Origin: a bacterium
GTDB taxonomy: Bacteria; DYJV01; JALVYZ01
Assembly: GCA_027037705.1 (NCBI GenBank)
Contig: JALVYZ010000166.1
Location: 1 to 12,972, forward strand
DNA length: 12,972 bases
Direction of reading: 5' to 3'
The stretch's first letter is position 1, and each line of letters opens with the position of its first letter. Both the position numbers and the translations under genes were made by a program. The notes under the pieces are model-generated. The model was not told the origin of the DNA. It saw only the letters and a list, made by a program, of their open reading frames with translations, and did no database searches. Positions 6,318 through 12,972 of the stretch are shown here, in pieces.

Positions 6318-8915
6318 TTAAGCAGCTTTTTCAATTACTTTGAATGTTATTTCTCCATTTTCAACATCTACTACTACTTCACTACCTGGTTTAACCTTCC
6401 CAGCAACAATTTCCCTTGCAAGTGGAGTTTCAACAAGTCTTTGCAATGTTCTTTTTAAAGGTCTTGCACCAAAGTGTGGATCAAAACCAACATTCACAAT
6501 ATAATCTTTCGCTTTGTCTGTTAATGTAATTGTAATTTCTTGTTCTGCCAATCTTTTATTCAAGTATTCTAACTGTATATCTATAATTTGTTTTACATGC
6601 TCTTTTGTTAATCCGTGGAATACCACTATTTCATCAACTCTATTGAGAAACTCTGGCTTAAAGTAACTTCTCAAAAGATTGAAAACCTGCTCCTTCATTT
6701 TTTCGTAATCATCAGTTGGTTGGTAATTAAGTATTATATCACTTCCAATATTTGAAGTCATAATTATTACTGTATTTTTAAAATCAACAGTTCTTCCTTG
6801 AGAATCAGTTAATCTACCATCATCGAGTATCTGTAGTAAAATGTTAAATACATCTGGATGAGCTTTCTCAATCTCATCCAAAAGAATCACACTATATGGC
6901 CTTCTTCTAACAGCTTCTGTTAATTGTCCACCTTCTTCATATCCCACATATCCAGGAGGAGCACCAATTAATTTTGCAACTGTATGTCTTTCCATATATT
7001 CACTCATATCAAGTCTAATCATATTATTTTCATCATCAAATAACGCTTCTGCTAATGCCTTTGCAAGTTCAGTTTTACCAACTCCAGTTGGTCCGAGGAA
7101 GATAAAACTACCAATTGGTCTATTTGGATCTTTTAATCCTGCTCTTGCTCTTATAATAGCATCACAGACTGCTTTAACAGCTTCATCTTGTCCAACAACT
7201 CGTCTATGTATATACTTTTCAAGATTCATTAATTTTTCTTTCTCGCCTTCTAACAATTTAGAGACAGGAATTCCAGTCCATTTGCTAACAATCAATGCAA
7301 TATCTTCTTCATCAACTTCTTCTTTTATTAATTTAAACGATACTTTGCTTTCAAGCTCTTTTAATTTCCTTTCAAGTTCTGTTAATTTTCCATACTTTAA
7401 TTCAGCAGCCCTGTTCAAATCATATTCTCTTTCAGCTTTTTCTATTTCAATTTTTGTATCTTCAATCTCTTTTTTTAATTTTCGTATCTCTTCTATTTGG
7501 GCTTTTTCAATTCTCCACTGCTCTTCAAGTTCTTGTTTTTTCTTTTTAAGCTCCTCAAGTTCCTTTCTTATCATTTCAAGACGTTTCTTACTTGCCTCAT
7601 CCTTTTCTTTTTTCAAACCAGCTTCTTCAATCTCTAATTGCATAATTTTTCTTGATATTTCATCAAGCTCACTTGGCATACTATCCATTTCTGTTCTTAA
7701 TCTTGCAGCTGCCTCATCTATTAGGTCTATTGCCTTATCTGGTAAAAATCTATCACTTATATATCTATGAGATAAAACTGCAGCTGCTACTAATGCAGAA
7801 TCTTTAATTCTTACTCCATGGTGATTTTCATATCTTTCTTTTAATCCTCTTAAAATGGAAATTGTATCTTCAACTGAAGGCTCTTTAACTAAAACTGGTT
7901 GAAATCTTCTTTCTAAAGCAGGATCTTTTTCAATATATTTTTTATATTCATTTAAAGTTGTTGCCCCAATACAATGCAATTCACCTCTTGCAAGCATAGG
8001 TTTTAATAAATTACCTGCATCCATTGCACCTTCTGCAGCTCCTGCTCCCACAACTGTGTGAAGCTCATCAATAAATAAAATTATTTTACCTTCTGATTTT
8101 TGTATTTCTTTTAAAACAGCTTTTAATCTTTCTTCAAATTCACCTCTATACTTTGCACCAGCTATTAATGCTCCCATATCAAGCGCTAAAATCTCTTTAT
8201 CTTTTAAACCTTCTGGGACATCTTTATTTACAATTCTTAAAGCTAAACCTTCAACAATAGCAGTTTTACCAACACCAGGTTCTCCTATCAAAACAGGATT
8301 ATTTTTAGTTCTTCTTGATAATACCTGAATTACTCTCCTTATTTCTTCATCTCTACCAATTACAGGATCTAATTTTCCTTCTCTTGCTTTTTGAGTTAAA
8401 TTTACTGTAAATTTATCCAATGCTTTCATTGTTGCTTCTGGATTTGGATTCGTCACTTTCTCATCCCCCCTTATTTTTGTTAATGAGTTTAAAAAGCTTT
8501 CCTCTTTAATTCCATATTTTGAAAAAATCTGATTTATTTTATCAGTTTCACCAAGTTTTAATATTGCAAGAAAAATATGTTCAACACTAATAAATTCATC
8601 CTGCATTGATTTCATTAAATTTTCTGCTTCAATAAAAACTTTGTTTACTCTATTTGTAATATAGATATTCGTTGAATCATAACCAGGCCCTGCAACAGAA
8701 GGAATTTTATTGAGTTCATTTTCAATATCTGAAATAACTGAATCTATGTTAACTCCCATATCACTTAGGACCATTGGCACAATACCATTTTCTTGCTTTA
8801 ATACCGCATAAGCTAAATGCTCCACATCTATATTTTGATGGCCTTTTGAAATAGCCAATTTTTGAGCATCTTGTATCGCTTCTATAGATTTTTGCGTAAA
8901 TTTATTCCAATCCAT
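6318..8915 (-). CDS. clpB: ATP-dependent protein disaggregase ClpB
   Basis: 865 aa, full length. A hexameric AAA+ machine that, with DnaK, pulls polypeptides out of aggregates by threading. Domains in order: N-terminal Clp-N repeats (about 1-150); first nucleotide-binding domain with Walker A GEPGVGKT (211-218), pore loop KYRGEF (255-260) and Walker B ILFIDE (279-284); the long heptad-rich coiled-coil middle domain (about 410-525), which distinguishes ClpB from ClpA and ClpC; second nucleotide-binding domain with Walker A GPTGVGKT (608-615), pore loop GYVGYEEGG (655-663), Walker B VILLDE (676-681) and a small C-terminal domain with GARPLKR (816-822). There is no ClpP-binding IGF/IGL loop in the usual place, as expected. 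The start is supported by GGAGGT 7 nt before ATG. It is the first gene of the unit with pcm. No CIRCE-type operator is seen upstream, so its heat control is not visible. Confidence 0.97.
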   Translation of the reverse strand: MDWNKFTQKSIEAIQDAQKLAISKGHQNIDVEHLAYAVLKQENGIVPMVLSDMGVNIDSVISDIENELNKIPSVAGPGYDSTNIYITNRVNKVFIEAENLMKSMQDEFISVEHIFLAILKLGETDKINQIFSKYGIKEESFLNSLTKIRGDEKVTNPNPEATMKALDKFTVNLTQKAREGKLDPVIGRDEEIRRVIQVLSRRTKNNPVLIGEPGVGKTAIVEGLALRIVNKDVPEGLKDKEILALDMGALIAGAKYRGEFEERLKAVLKEIQKSEGKIILFIDELHTVVGAGAAEGAMDAGNLLKPMLARGELHCIGATTLNEYKKYIEKDPALERRFQPVLVKEPSVEDTISILRGLKERYENHHGVRIKDSALVAAAVLSHRYISDRFLPDKAIDLIDEAAARLRTEMDSMPSELDEISRKIMQLEIEEAGLKKEKDEASKKRLEMIRKELEELKKKKQELEEQWRIEKAQIEEIRKLKKEIEDTKIEIEKAEREYDLNRAAELKYGKLTELERKLKELESKVSFKLIKEEVDEEDIALIVSKWTGIPVSKLLEGEKEKLMNLEKYIHRRVVGQDEAVKAVCDAIIRARAGLKDPNRPIGSFIFLGPTGVGKTELAKALAEALFDDENNMIRLDMSEYMERHTVAKLIGAPPGYVGYEEGGQLTEAVRRRPYSVILLDEIEKAHPDVFNILLQILDDGRLTDSQGRTVDFKNTVIIMTSNIGSDIILNYQPTDDYEKMKEQVFNLLRSYFKPEFLNRVDEIVVFHGLTKEHVKQIIDIQLEYLNKRLAEQEITITLTDKAKDYIVNVGFDPHFGARPLKRTLQRLVETPLAREIVAGKVKPGSEVVVDVENGEITFKVIEKAA

Positions 8916-8952
8916 TATTTACCTCCATTTTTTGCTAAATTATTCTTTTATT

Positions 8953-8980
8953 AAGATAGGAGTTAATAGATAGAAGTCAA
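8953..8980 (-). promoter_or_regulatory. clpB: Candidate promoter for clpB-pcm
   Basis: TTGACT (8980-8975) and TATCTT (8958-8953) are separated by 16 nt, about 38 nt before the clpB ATG. The -35 is good but the -10 only fair. No heat-shock operator such as CIRCE is visible. It sits just downstream of the terminator of the preceding - strand gene, where a new promoter is needed. Confidence 0.45.
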
Positions 8981-8991
8981 CAATTATAAAT

Positions 8992-9016
8992 AAAAAAAGC
9001 GGGGAAATCCCCGCTT
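8992..9016 (-). terminator. Rho-independent terminator of the cytochrome-barrel operon
   Basis: A perfect 8-bp stem AAGCGGGG/CCCCGCTT (8997-9004 with 9009-9016) with a 4-nt loop. On the - strand it is followed by a run of seven T (8998-8992, partly inside the stem). It lies 26 nt after the barrel gene stop at 9043 and isolates the operon from clpB. Confidence 0.95.
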
Positions 9017-9042
9017 CTTAAATTTTACAGAAGTGCTCAAAG

Positions 9043-11436
9043 TTAGAACTTATATTGAATTCCTATATTTGCAGAATAGAATGTTCCATCTAAATCACCA
9101 TATACATATTCTTCGTCATCATTGAAATCAGTTAAATTAAAAACTCCATAAATTCCCCAGTGCTCATTAATATCAAAGTTTACATTTAATGTTAAATTTA
9201 AAATTGAATAATCTAAATCTGAATAATCATCAAAACCTGCATAATCAAGAGTTTTTCCTCCATCAGAAGAAATATATGTAATATAAAATTTTGGAGGGGC
9301 AAAACCATGAATATCTTGATCTTTATCTATGAAATTTACACTTGGGATAACGAAATGTGGAGTATCCATTTCAGCTGTTGCCTTTGTGTAAGTCCCGTTT
9401 AATGAAATATTAAAATTTTTTGTTGCTTTAAAATCTAAATTAGCTAAAAATACATTCATTTCATTTTCATATTCAATTTTATCACATGCAGAACCGACCC
9501 GGTCTGTAAAAGCATGACCACCTCAGCCACCATACAATGCAACGCTTATTTTTGACTTCTCTTCATATTTTGCGTAATTATATCCAAAAGTAAAAACTAA
9601 ATTTTTTGTTAAAAATAATGTCGAATCAAAACCAACCATGTAATCATTAGCATCCCAATCTGTATTTCCTTCATCGTTGTCTTTATCAGAATATATTCCA
9701 ATTAAGGATAAATTAAATTTATCTGTAGGCATAAAGTTTAAGTTTAGTTTATAATCATAAACTTCTGATGGTGAAACAGATCCATTATATGTTCTCAAAT
9801 CGTAAATTTTTGTATAAGCTGGCATTCCACCATAGCTTGTAATTGGTAATGGCTTCATGACAGTTGTTTGATCATACATTAATGTTTCTGGGATGCAACC
9901 AGCCTCTGGCTGTCCAAAAGGGTCATCAATATCTGAATATGCAAATTTAAATCTTCCAGAAAATTTATTAAATGGTTTAAAATCAAACCCAAATTTAAAT
10001 TTATTTAATTCTGTTTCCTTTTCATCTGGATAAACTTCATAATTATCCCTATCAATATCTTTATATTCATAACCTAATCTGATTTTATATCTATTCTTCA
10101 TAAATCTATATACTAAGTCAAATGAAAATTCATACTGATCTCTATCAATTGCAGACTTTCTTACAAAATCAAATTCTACTGGTTGGCCTGTTGCAGCGTT
10201 ATAATACGCTTTTGTTGGATCTGTAATTGGATTACCATTAGGGTCAACACCATTATAAGCATCTCCGTTTAAATCGACAAATACATCATCACTATCTATA
10301 TCGATATATCTAAATTTTGCTGATAATGTTAATTTTCTATTCAAAAGATGTGTTGTTAATCTTGTTCCAAATGTAGTTTGATCAATTTCAGGATCAGAAT
10401 CATTGTAACCATCATTATTTTTTATATTACTGTCAACAAAAGTCGCAGATAATGTAGTATAATAAGGTAAATCTAATCTCATCTTTATTGTATCCATATG
10501 TTTTTCAGACTCAGGAGTTCTCTGAACCTCTGCACTTGTAGCGTATGTGTCAGGATTCAATCTTGGTTGGAAAATTTTGTATTTTTTTTGGCTTATATTC
10601 CATAAACCTAATAGATTATCAAATTGTGTTGTTGGTGTTGTTCCATCAGTTTCAAATGTTCTGTACGTATGAGAATAGCTTAAATAAACAGGACCTAATG
10701 TCATATTAATTCCACCAGAAATATCTCTTGTTCTTTCATCAATATTTTTTCTTAAGCCTCTAACATGGCATAACGTACATTTACCAACCATCACAGTTTT
10801 ATGTTCATATCCTTTTCTTGACTCATTTCTACCAGCAAAAAATAATTTTACATTTTCTAAATTAGGTATAGAAAAAACTGTTTTAAATTTAGCTTCTGTT
10901 CTTCTTATATAATAATCTTTACCCACTGCAGATTTTTCATTTTCAAATTCAAACCATTGTGCACCAGGAGAACCACTCCCATTATCAAAAGTAAAAGGAT
11001 TTACTCCATAGACTTTACCATCTGGAGAATTTACAAGAGGAATTTTTTTCATTGCAACAGCAGGTTGGAAATTATTTTTATCAAAATCTATAAACAATTT
11101 ATCATAACTCTTTCTGTGATAAAGTCTATTATAGGAAAAATCTACATCAAGATGCCTTAATAAATTTCCTTTTATTTTTAAATCATTAGTGGATTCTCCT
11201 TCATAATTCCCTTCAACATAAATGTCTGAAGTTGAATTAAAAGCTTTTAATTCAACATTTCCAGCAGGAGAAGAATCATCTTCTTTATATTCCGCAGCTC
11301 TATCTAATTCGTCATTATCACCTTGAATATATGCACCAATCCCAACTTTACCACTAATATTTTTTTCTCCTGCAAATACAGGAATTGAAAGAACTAAACT
11401 TATAGTCATAATAATTAATATTTTAAATTTTTTCAT
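9043..11436 (-). CDS. Outer-membrane beta-barrel selenoprotein with one CXXCH motif, MtrB/GSU2204-like
   Basis: 797 aa if the TGA at 9523-9525 is read as selenocysteine (U638). A Sec-type signal peptide (MKKFKILIIMTISLVL...) with probable cleavage after VFA at residue 22 is followed by a long run of amphipathic strands and turns, ending in Phe797 (IGIQYKF), as in outer-membrane barrels. A single haem-attachment motif CTLCH lies at 220-224, unusual for a barrel. After U638 comes G-G-H-A-F-T-D-R-V-G-S-A-C, then 150 residues of further strands; Cys651 could partner the Sec. The start is supported by AAAGGAGGG before ATG. The gene lies 15 bp downstream of the decahaem lipoprotein gene, the arrangement of porin-cytochrome conduits (MtrA with MtrB). 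By that analogy it sheathes the cytochrome in the outer membrane. A standard caller would report 9523-11436 and 9043-9459 separately. What the Sec does is unknown. Confidence 0.87.
9489..9506 (-). promoter_or_regulatory. Predicted bacterial SECIS hairpin of the right barrel gene
   Basis: Reading the - strand, CAG (9506-9504) pairs with CUG (9491-9489) and ACCG (9503-9500) with CGGU (9496-9493). U9492 is bulged and the apical loop is GGU (9499-9497). The UGA ends at 9523, so 23 nt separate it from the loop, identical to the paralogue's hairpin. Both loops fall across the codon boundary before the conserved Val. The bulged U is on the 3' side here, whereas the E. coli fdhF element has it on the 5' side, so SelB contacts may differ. 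Confidence 0.68.
9523..9525 (-). other. In-frame UGA, predicted selenocysteine codon (U638)
   Basis: TGA follows A-L-Y-G-G and precedes G-G-H-A-F-T in an otherwise uninterrupted 797-codon barrel gene. The same position is TGA in the paralogue (906-908). The first Met after it (9459) has no ribosome site and starts 21 residues inside the conserved region, so independent translation of the tail is unlikely. Confidence 0.82.
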
Positions 11437-11451
11437 TACTATCCCTCCTTT

Positions 11452-12486
11452 TTATCTTGTTAGTCCTCTACCATGACTTGGAATGGATAACGATGGCAAA
11501 TCAGATCCGTGTACCGCTCCATGACAAGTTGTACATTTTGTTCCCATAAAAATTTGAGTTGTTCTTGGATTAGGAATACCCTCTATTTTTTGAGAAGTTT
11601 TATTTATATTAGGATTAAAAGGAATAGTACCACCTGGATTCATTTTTACATTAGGAGATTGAATAGCTGTGTGAAAATGCATTTCATGACATTGCAAACA
11701 TAAAAATGGTTCATTTTTCTTTAGTAAATTATTAGCCACAGTTCCGTGAGGATCATGACAGATTGTACAATCTTCAACAACAGGCTCATGTTCAAAAGTA
11801 AAAGGACCTTGATATCTTGTATGACAATTCAAACATAAATCTGTTAATCTTTCATCTGTTTTTAAATTATTAAGAAGACTTCCATGATTAGCATGACAAT
11901 CTGAACATTTCATTTTTCCTTCTTTTACAGGATGATGTGTGGGATAGTAAGATTTAGCTTGTATATCTTTATGACAGCTAAAACATAAATCAGGCTCTTT
12001 CTTTATTAATAAATATTCATTATGATTGTTATGAACTTTATGACAATCTACACAAGCAATATCATTCAATGAATGTTCAGAACCATTCCAATCATTATGT
12101 TCATCACCAGTATGACATCTTAAACATATTGCACTTGATGCTACTGCATCAACTTTTTTTGGATTAATAATTTTTGATGGATCTTCTTCATCAATATGAA
12201 CACTTCCTGGTCCATGACAACTTTCACATCCTCTTTGACCAGTAGGAGTTTCACCTGCAATTATTCTTCCATGCACATTTGCTTTAAAACTATTCACATA
12301 TTCTTCATGACAGTCTGCACAAGCCTTCGTACCAACATATTTAGCTCCTGGAGCTACTACTGGAATTTTAAGAAGAGATTTTCTTGAATTTTGAATTCCT
12401 TTTTGACAAACTTGATAACCACATGAAGAGATTAAGATCAAAGAAATAAACAAACATCCAACTAAAAAAATTTTTTTCTTCATCAT
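11452..12486 (-). CDS. Decahaem c-type cytochrome lipoprotein (DmsE/MtrA-like)
   Basis: 344 aa. The signal peptide ends in a lipobox (I-S-S-C22), so the mature protein is a lipoprotein. Ten CXXCH haem sites begin at residues 56, 87, 121, 145, 168, 194, 218, 240, 263 and 318, the count and overall spacing of the MtrA/DmsE family of periplasmic electron carriers. The segment GAKYVGTKACADCHEEY and the following CESCHGPGSVH are typical of that family. Expected role: accept electrons from the inner membrane or periplasm and pass them through the barrel made by the next gene, or the reverse. The N-terminal lipid is unlike classical soluble MtrA; which membrane it faces is not decidable here. MM start: the first ATG (12486) has GGGAG 6 nt upstream, the second (12483) 9 nt. 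An in-frame TGA lies just upstream of the first. The next gene's ribosome site begins at the stop codon, so the two are coupled. Confidence 0.95.
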   Translation of the reverse strand: MMKKKIFLVGCLFISLILISSCGYQVCQKGIQNSRKSLLKIPVVAPGAKYVGTKACADCHEEYVNSFKANVHGRIIAGETPTGQRGCESCHGPGSVHIDEEDPSKIINPKKVDAVASSAICLRCHTGDEHNDWNGSEHSLNDIACVDCHKVHNNHNEYLLIKKEPDLCFSCHKDIQAKSYYPTHHPVKEGKMKCSDCHANHGSLLNNLKTDERLTDLCLNCHTRYQGPFTFEHEPVVEDCTICHDPHGTVANNLLKKNEPFLCLQCHEMHFHTAIQSPNVKMNPGGTIPFNPNINKTSQKIEGIPNPRTTQIFMGTKCTTCHGAVHGSDLPSLSIPSHGRGLTR

Positions 12487-12550
12487 CCCTCACTCCCTTT
12501 CTTTATTTTTTTAATGAATTAGATTTTAAAAAATTGAGATTGATAAAATA

Positions 12551-12562
12551 TTCACCTCCTTT
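12551..12562 (-). promoter_or_regulatory. Orphan strong Shine-Dalgarno-like site in the cytochrome leader
   Basis: On the - strand the sequence reads AAAGGAGGTGAA, an excellent match to the 16S rRNA tail, yet no ATG, GTG or TTG follows at usable distance. The real cytochrome start is about 65 nt further on and has its own site (GGGAG). It may be a ribosome standby site, part of an RNA structure, the relic of a leader peptide, or use a rare start codon. Confidence 0.35.
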
Positions 12563-12588
12563 CGGAAAAATTTTAAAAAAATAATATA

Positions 12589-12730
12589 GTAATACACCGT
12601 AAATTTTTTTTGAAGAGAAATAAAGAATTGCCTTCAAAATCCCTCTGCTACGCAGAGTTTTAAAAGTTCATTTAGAATTGTAACATAATTGTTCCATAAA
12701 TTATCCTTTTTTGTTTCAATGGTGTAATAT
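12589..12730 (-). promoter_or_regulatory. Long, possibly structured 5' leader of the cytochrome operon
   Basis: If transcription begins near 12724, the leader is about 240 nt. Its outer parts can pair: TACACC (12593-12598) with GGTGTA (12721-12726), with further pairs beyond one mismatch. Inside are two perfect inverted repeats: CTCTGC/GCAGAG (12643-12648 with 12652-12657, 3-nt loop) and TTTTGAAG/CTTCAAAA (12608-12615 with 12632-12639, 16-nt loop). This resembles a multi-branched regulatory RNA, but I match it to no known riboswitch. A tiny ORF, MEQLCYNSK (12697-12668), has AAGGA 7 nt upstream and could be a leader peptide; this is weakly supported. Confidence 0.35.
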
Positions 12731-12759
12731 TTATTAATTAAAAAATATTAATTTGTCAA
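12731..12759 (-). promoter_or_regulatory. Candidate promoter of the cytochrome-barrel operon
   Basis: A perfect TTGACA (12759-12754) is followed after 17 nt by TAATAA (12736-12731), a weak -10. The surroundings are very AT-rich, so the exact -10 could shift by a base or two. It is the best sigma-70-type site between the terminator at 12806-12833 and the cytochrome start. Confidence 0.5.
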
Positions 12760-12793
12760 GTGAAAATTTTATTTATAGCAAGAAAATTTTCAC
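12760..12793 (-). repeat. Perfect 11-bp inverted repeat abutting the -35 box, candidate operator
   Basis: GTGAAAATTTT (12760-12770) and AAAATTTTCAC (12783-12793) are exact inverted copies separated by 12 nt, so the half-site centres are 23 nt apart (about two helical turns). The dyad ends one base before TTGACA, a position suited to an activator or to a repressor touching the -35. The hairpin it could form in RNA is AT-rich and lies outside the predicted transcript, so a DNA-binding role is more likely. Confidence 0.45.
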
Positions 12794-12805
12794 AAAGTTT
12801 AAAAT

Positions 12806-12833
12806 AAAAAAGGCAGCCATATGGCTGCCTTTT
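12806..12833 (-). terminator. Rho-independent terminator, best on the - strand
   Basis: An 11-bp stem: AAAAGGCAGCC (12808-12818) with GGCTGCCTTTT (12823-12833) around ATAT. The - strand has the longer T-run (six T then ATTTT), so it probably ends a transcript coming from the right edge. It could also work, less well, on the + strand. Confidence 0.88.
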
Positions 12834-12907
12834 AATATTTAATTCAAATCAAATTTAATTAATTTCTTCTACCTTCCTCCTTCAAACCTTTATATCTGTA
12901 TAATCAA

Positions 12908-12972
12908 CTATTTCCATGGAGAATAAAGAGTCCCTAAAACACCACAATTAGTCTTTTCTGCTGCCATATATT
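12908..12972 (-). CDS. Possible 3' end of a - strand gene running off the right edge
   Basis: One - strand frame is open from the window edge to a TAG at 12908-12910 and reads ...YMAAEKTNCGVLGTLYSPWK. A terminator with the right polarity lies 75 nt downstream, which supports a gene ending here. Only about 20 residues are visible, too few to recognise a family, and the two other frames have stops. The 74 nt between the stop and the terminator contain AAGGAGGAAGG (12882-12872) without a following start codon. The fragment could be noise in an intergenic region. Confidence 0.35.
   Translation of the reverse strand, partial: YMAAEKTNCGVLGTLYSPWK

Noticed and set aside
7282-7770. Serine/phenylalanine-rich 162-aa ORF on the + strand
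   Set aside because: Antisense shadow of the clpB coiled-coil middle domain; low-complexity composition and no ribosome site.
9043-9459. Separate small gene of 138 aa after the barrel gene
   Set aside because: It is in frame with the upstream barrel, has no ribosome site, and its sequence is the barrel C-terminus. It is the part after the recoded UGA.
906-9525. UGA read as tryptophan genome-wide (variant genetic code)
   Set aside because: TGA terminates the dehydrogenase, channel and pcm genes at family-typical lengths, and Trp is coded by TGG throughout ClpB and other genes.
1403-12497. Shared 13-nt string ATCCCTCACTCCC in the left terminator (1403-1415) and at the cytochrome ribosome site (12485-12497)
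   Set aside because: Simple C/T-rich sequence, explained separately by a terminator arm and by a Shine-Dalgarno region; probably coincidence.
12589-12730. GEMM (cyclic dinucleotide) riboswitch before the cytochrome operon
   Set aside because: The conserved GEMM core sequences and tetraloop-receptor are not present in either strand of the leader.
1-12972. CRISPR arrays, tRNA/rRNA genes, insertion sequences or prophage
   Set aside because: No regularly spaced repeats, no cloverleaf or rRNA segments, and no transposase, integrase or phage-like proteins were seen on either strand.

Overview
This AT-rich window (roughly 30% GC by eye) comes from a Gram-negative, probably anaerobic, respiring bacterium. 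The evidence is two outer-membrane beta-barrel proteins and a ten-haem c-type cytochrome lipoprotein, the parts of a porin-cytochrome conduit that moves electrons across the outer membrane. No marker gene fixes the phylum. A Geobacter/Desulfobacterota-like or Deferribacterota-like lineage would fit, but this is inference.

Left edge, + strand (3-1370): the 3' part of a beta-barrel gene with an in-frame UGA at 906-908, ending at a strong terminator. Middle, all - strand (1441-8915, read right to left): clpB (protein disaggregase), pcm (isoaspartyl repair methyltransferase), a 110-bp gap, then a tightly packed set: an unrecognised 195-aa protein, a membrane protein with a metzincin-like zinc site lacking its catalytic Glu, a voltage-gated-type K+ channel, a LUD-domain protein and a D-2-hydroxyacid dehydrogenase. 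Right part, - strand (9043-12486): decahaem cytochrome lipoprotein, then 15 bp downstream a full-length paralogue of the left-edge barrel gene, also with an in-frame UGA (9523-9525). About 420 bp of leader, promoter and terminator sequence follow to the right, then a possible fragment of another - strand gene.

The main result is the pair of UGA codons. Both lie at the same position of two diverged paralogues, in a shared context (U-x-G-x-A-F-T-x-x-V-G). The reading frame continues into a matching barrel C-terminus ending in Phe. In both mRNAs a hairpin with a GGU apical loop starts exactly 23 nt after the UGA, which fits bacterial SECIS elements. UGA is also an ordinary stop in this window (1441, 3036, 5670) and Trp is coded by TGG, so a genome-wide code change is unlikely. 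I therefore annotate both as selenoproteins, each of which a standard gene caller would split into two ORFs. The full-length one also has a single CXXCH motif. From memory, this matches a family NCBI names after Geobacter GSU2204, 'CXXCH-containing (seleno)protein', next to a GSU2203-type decahaem cytochrome. If so, the family is known but little characterised.

In the proposed working, the cytochrome lipoprotein carries electrons through the periplasm and docks to the barrel, whose Sec- and haem-motif-bearing segments may act in redox or metal chemistry. The middle block looks like stress and repair genes plus a poorly understood membrane cluster, with no evident functional link to the conduit.
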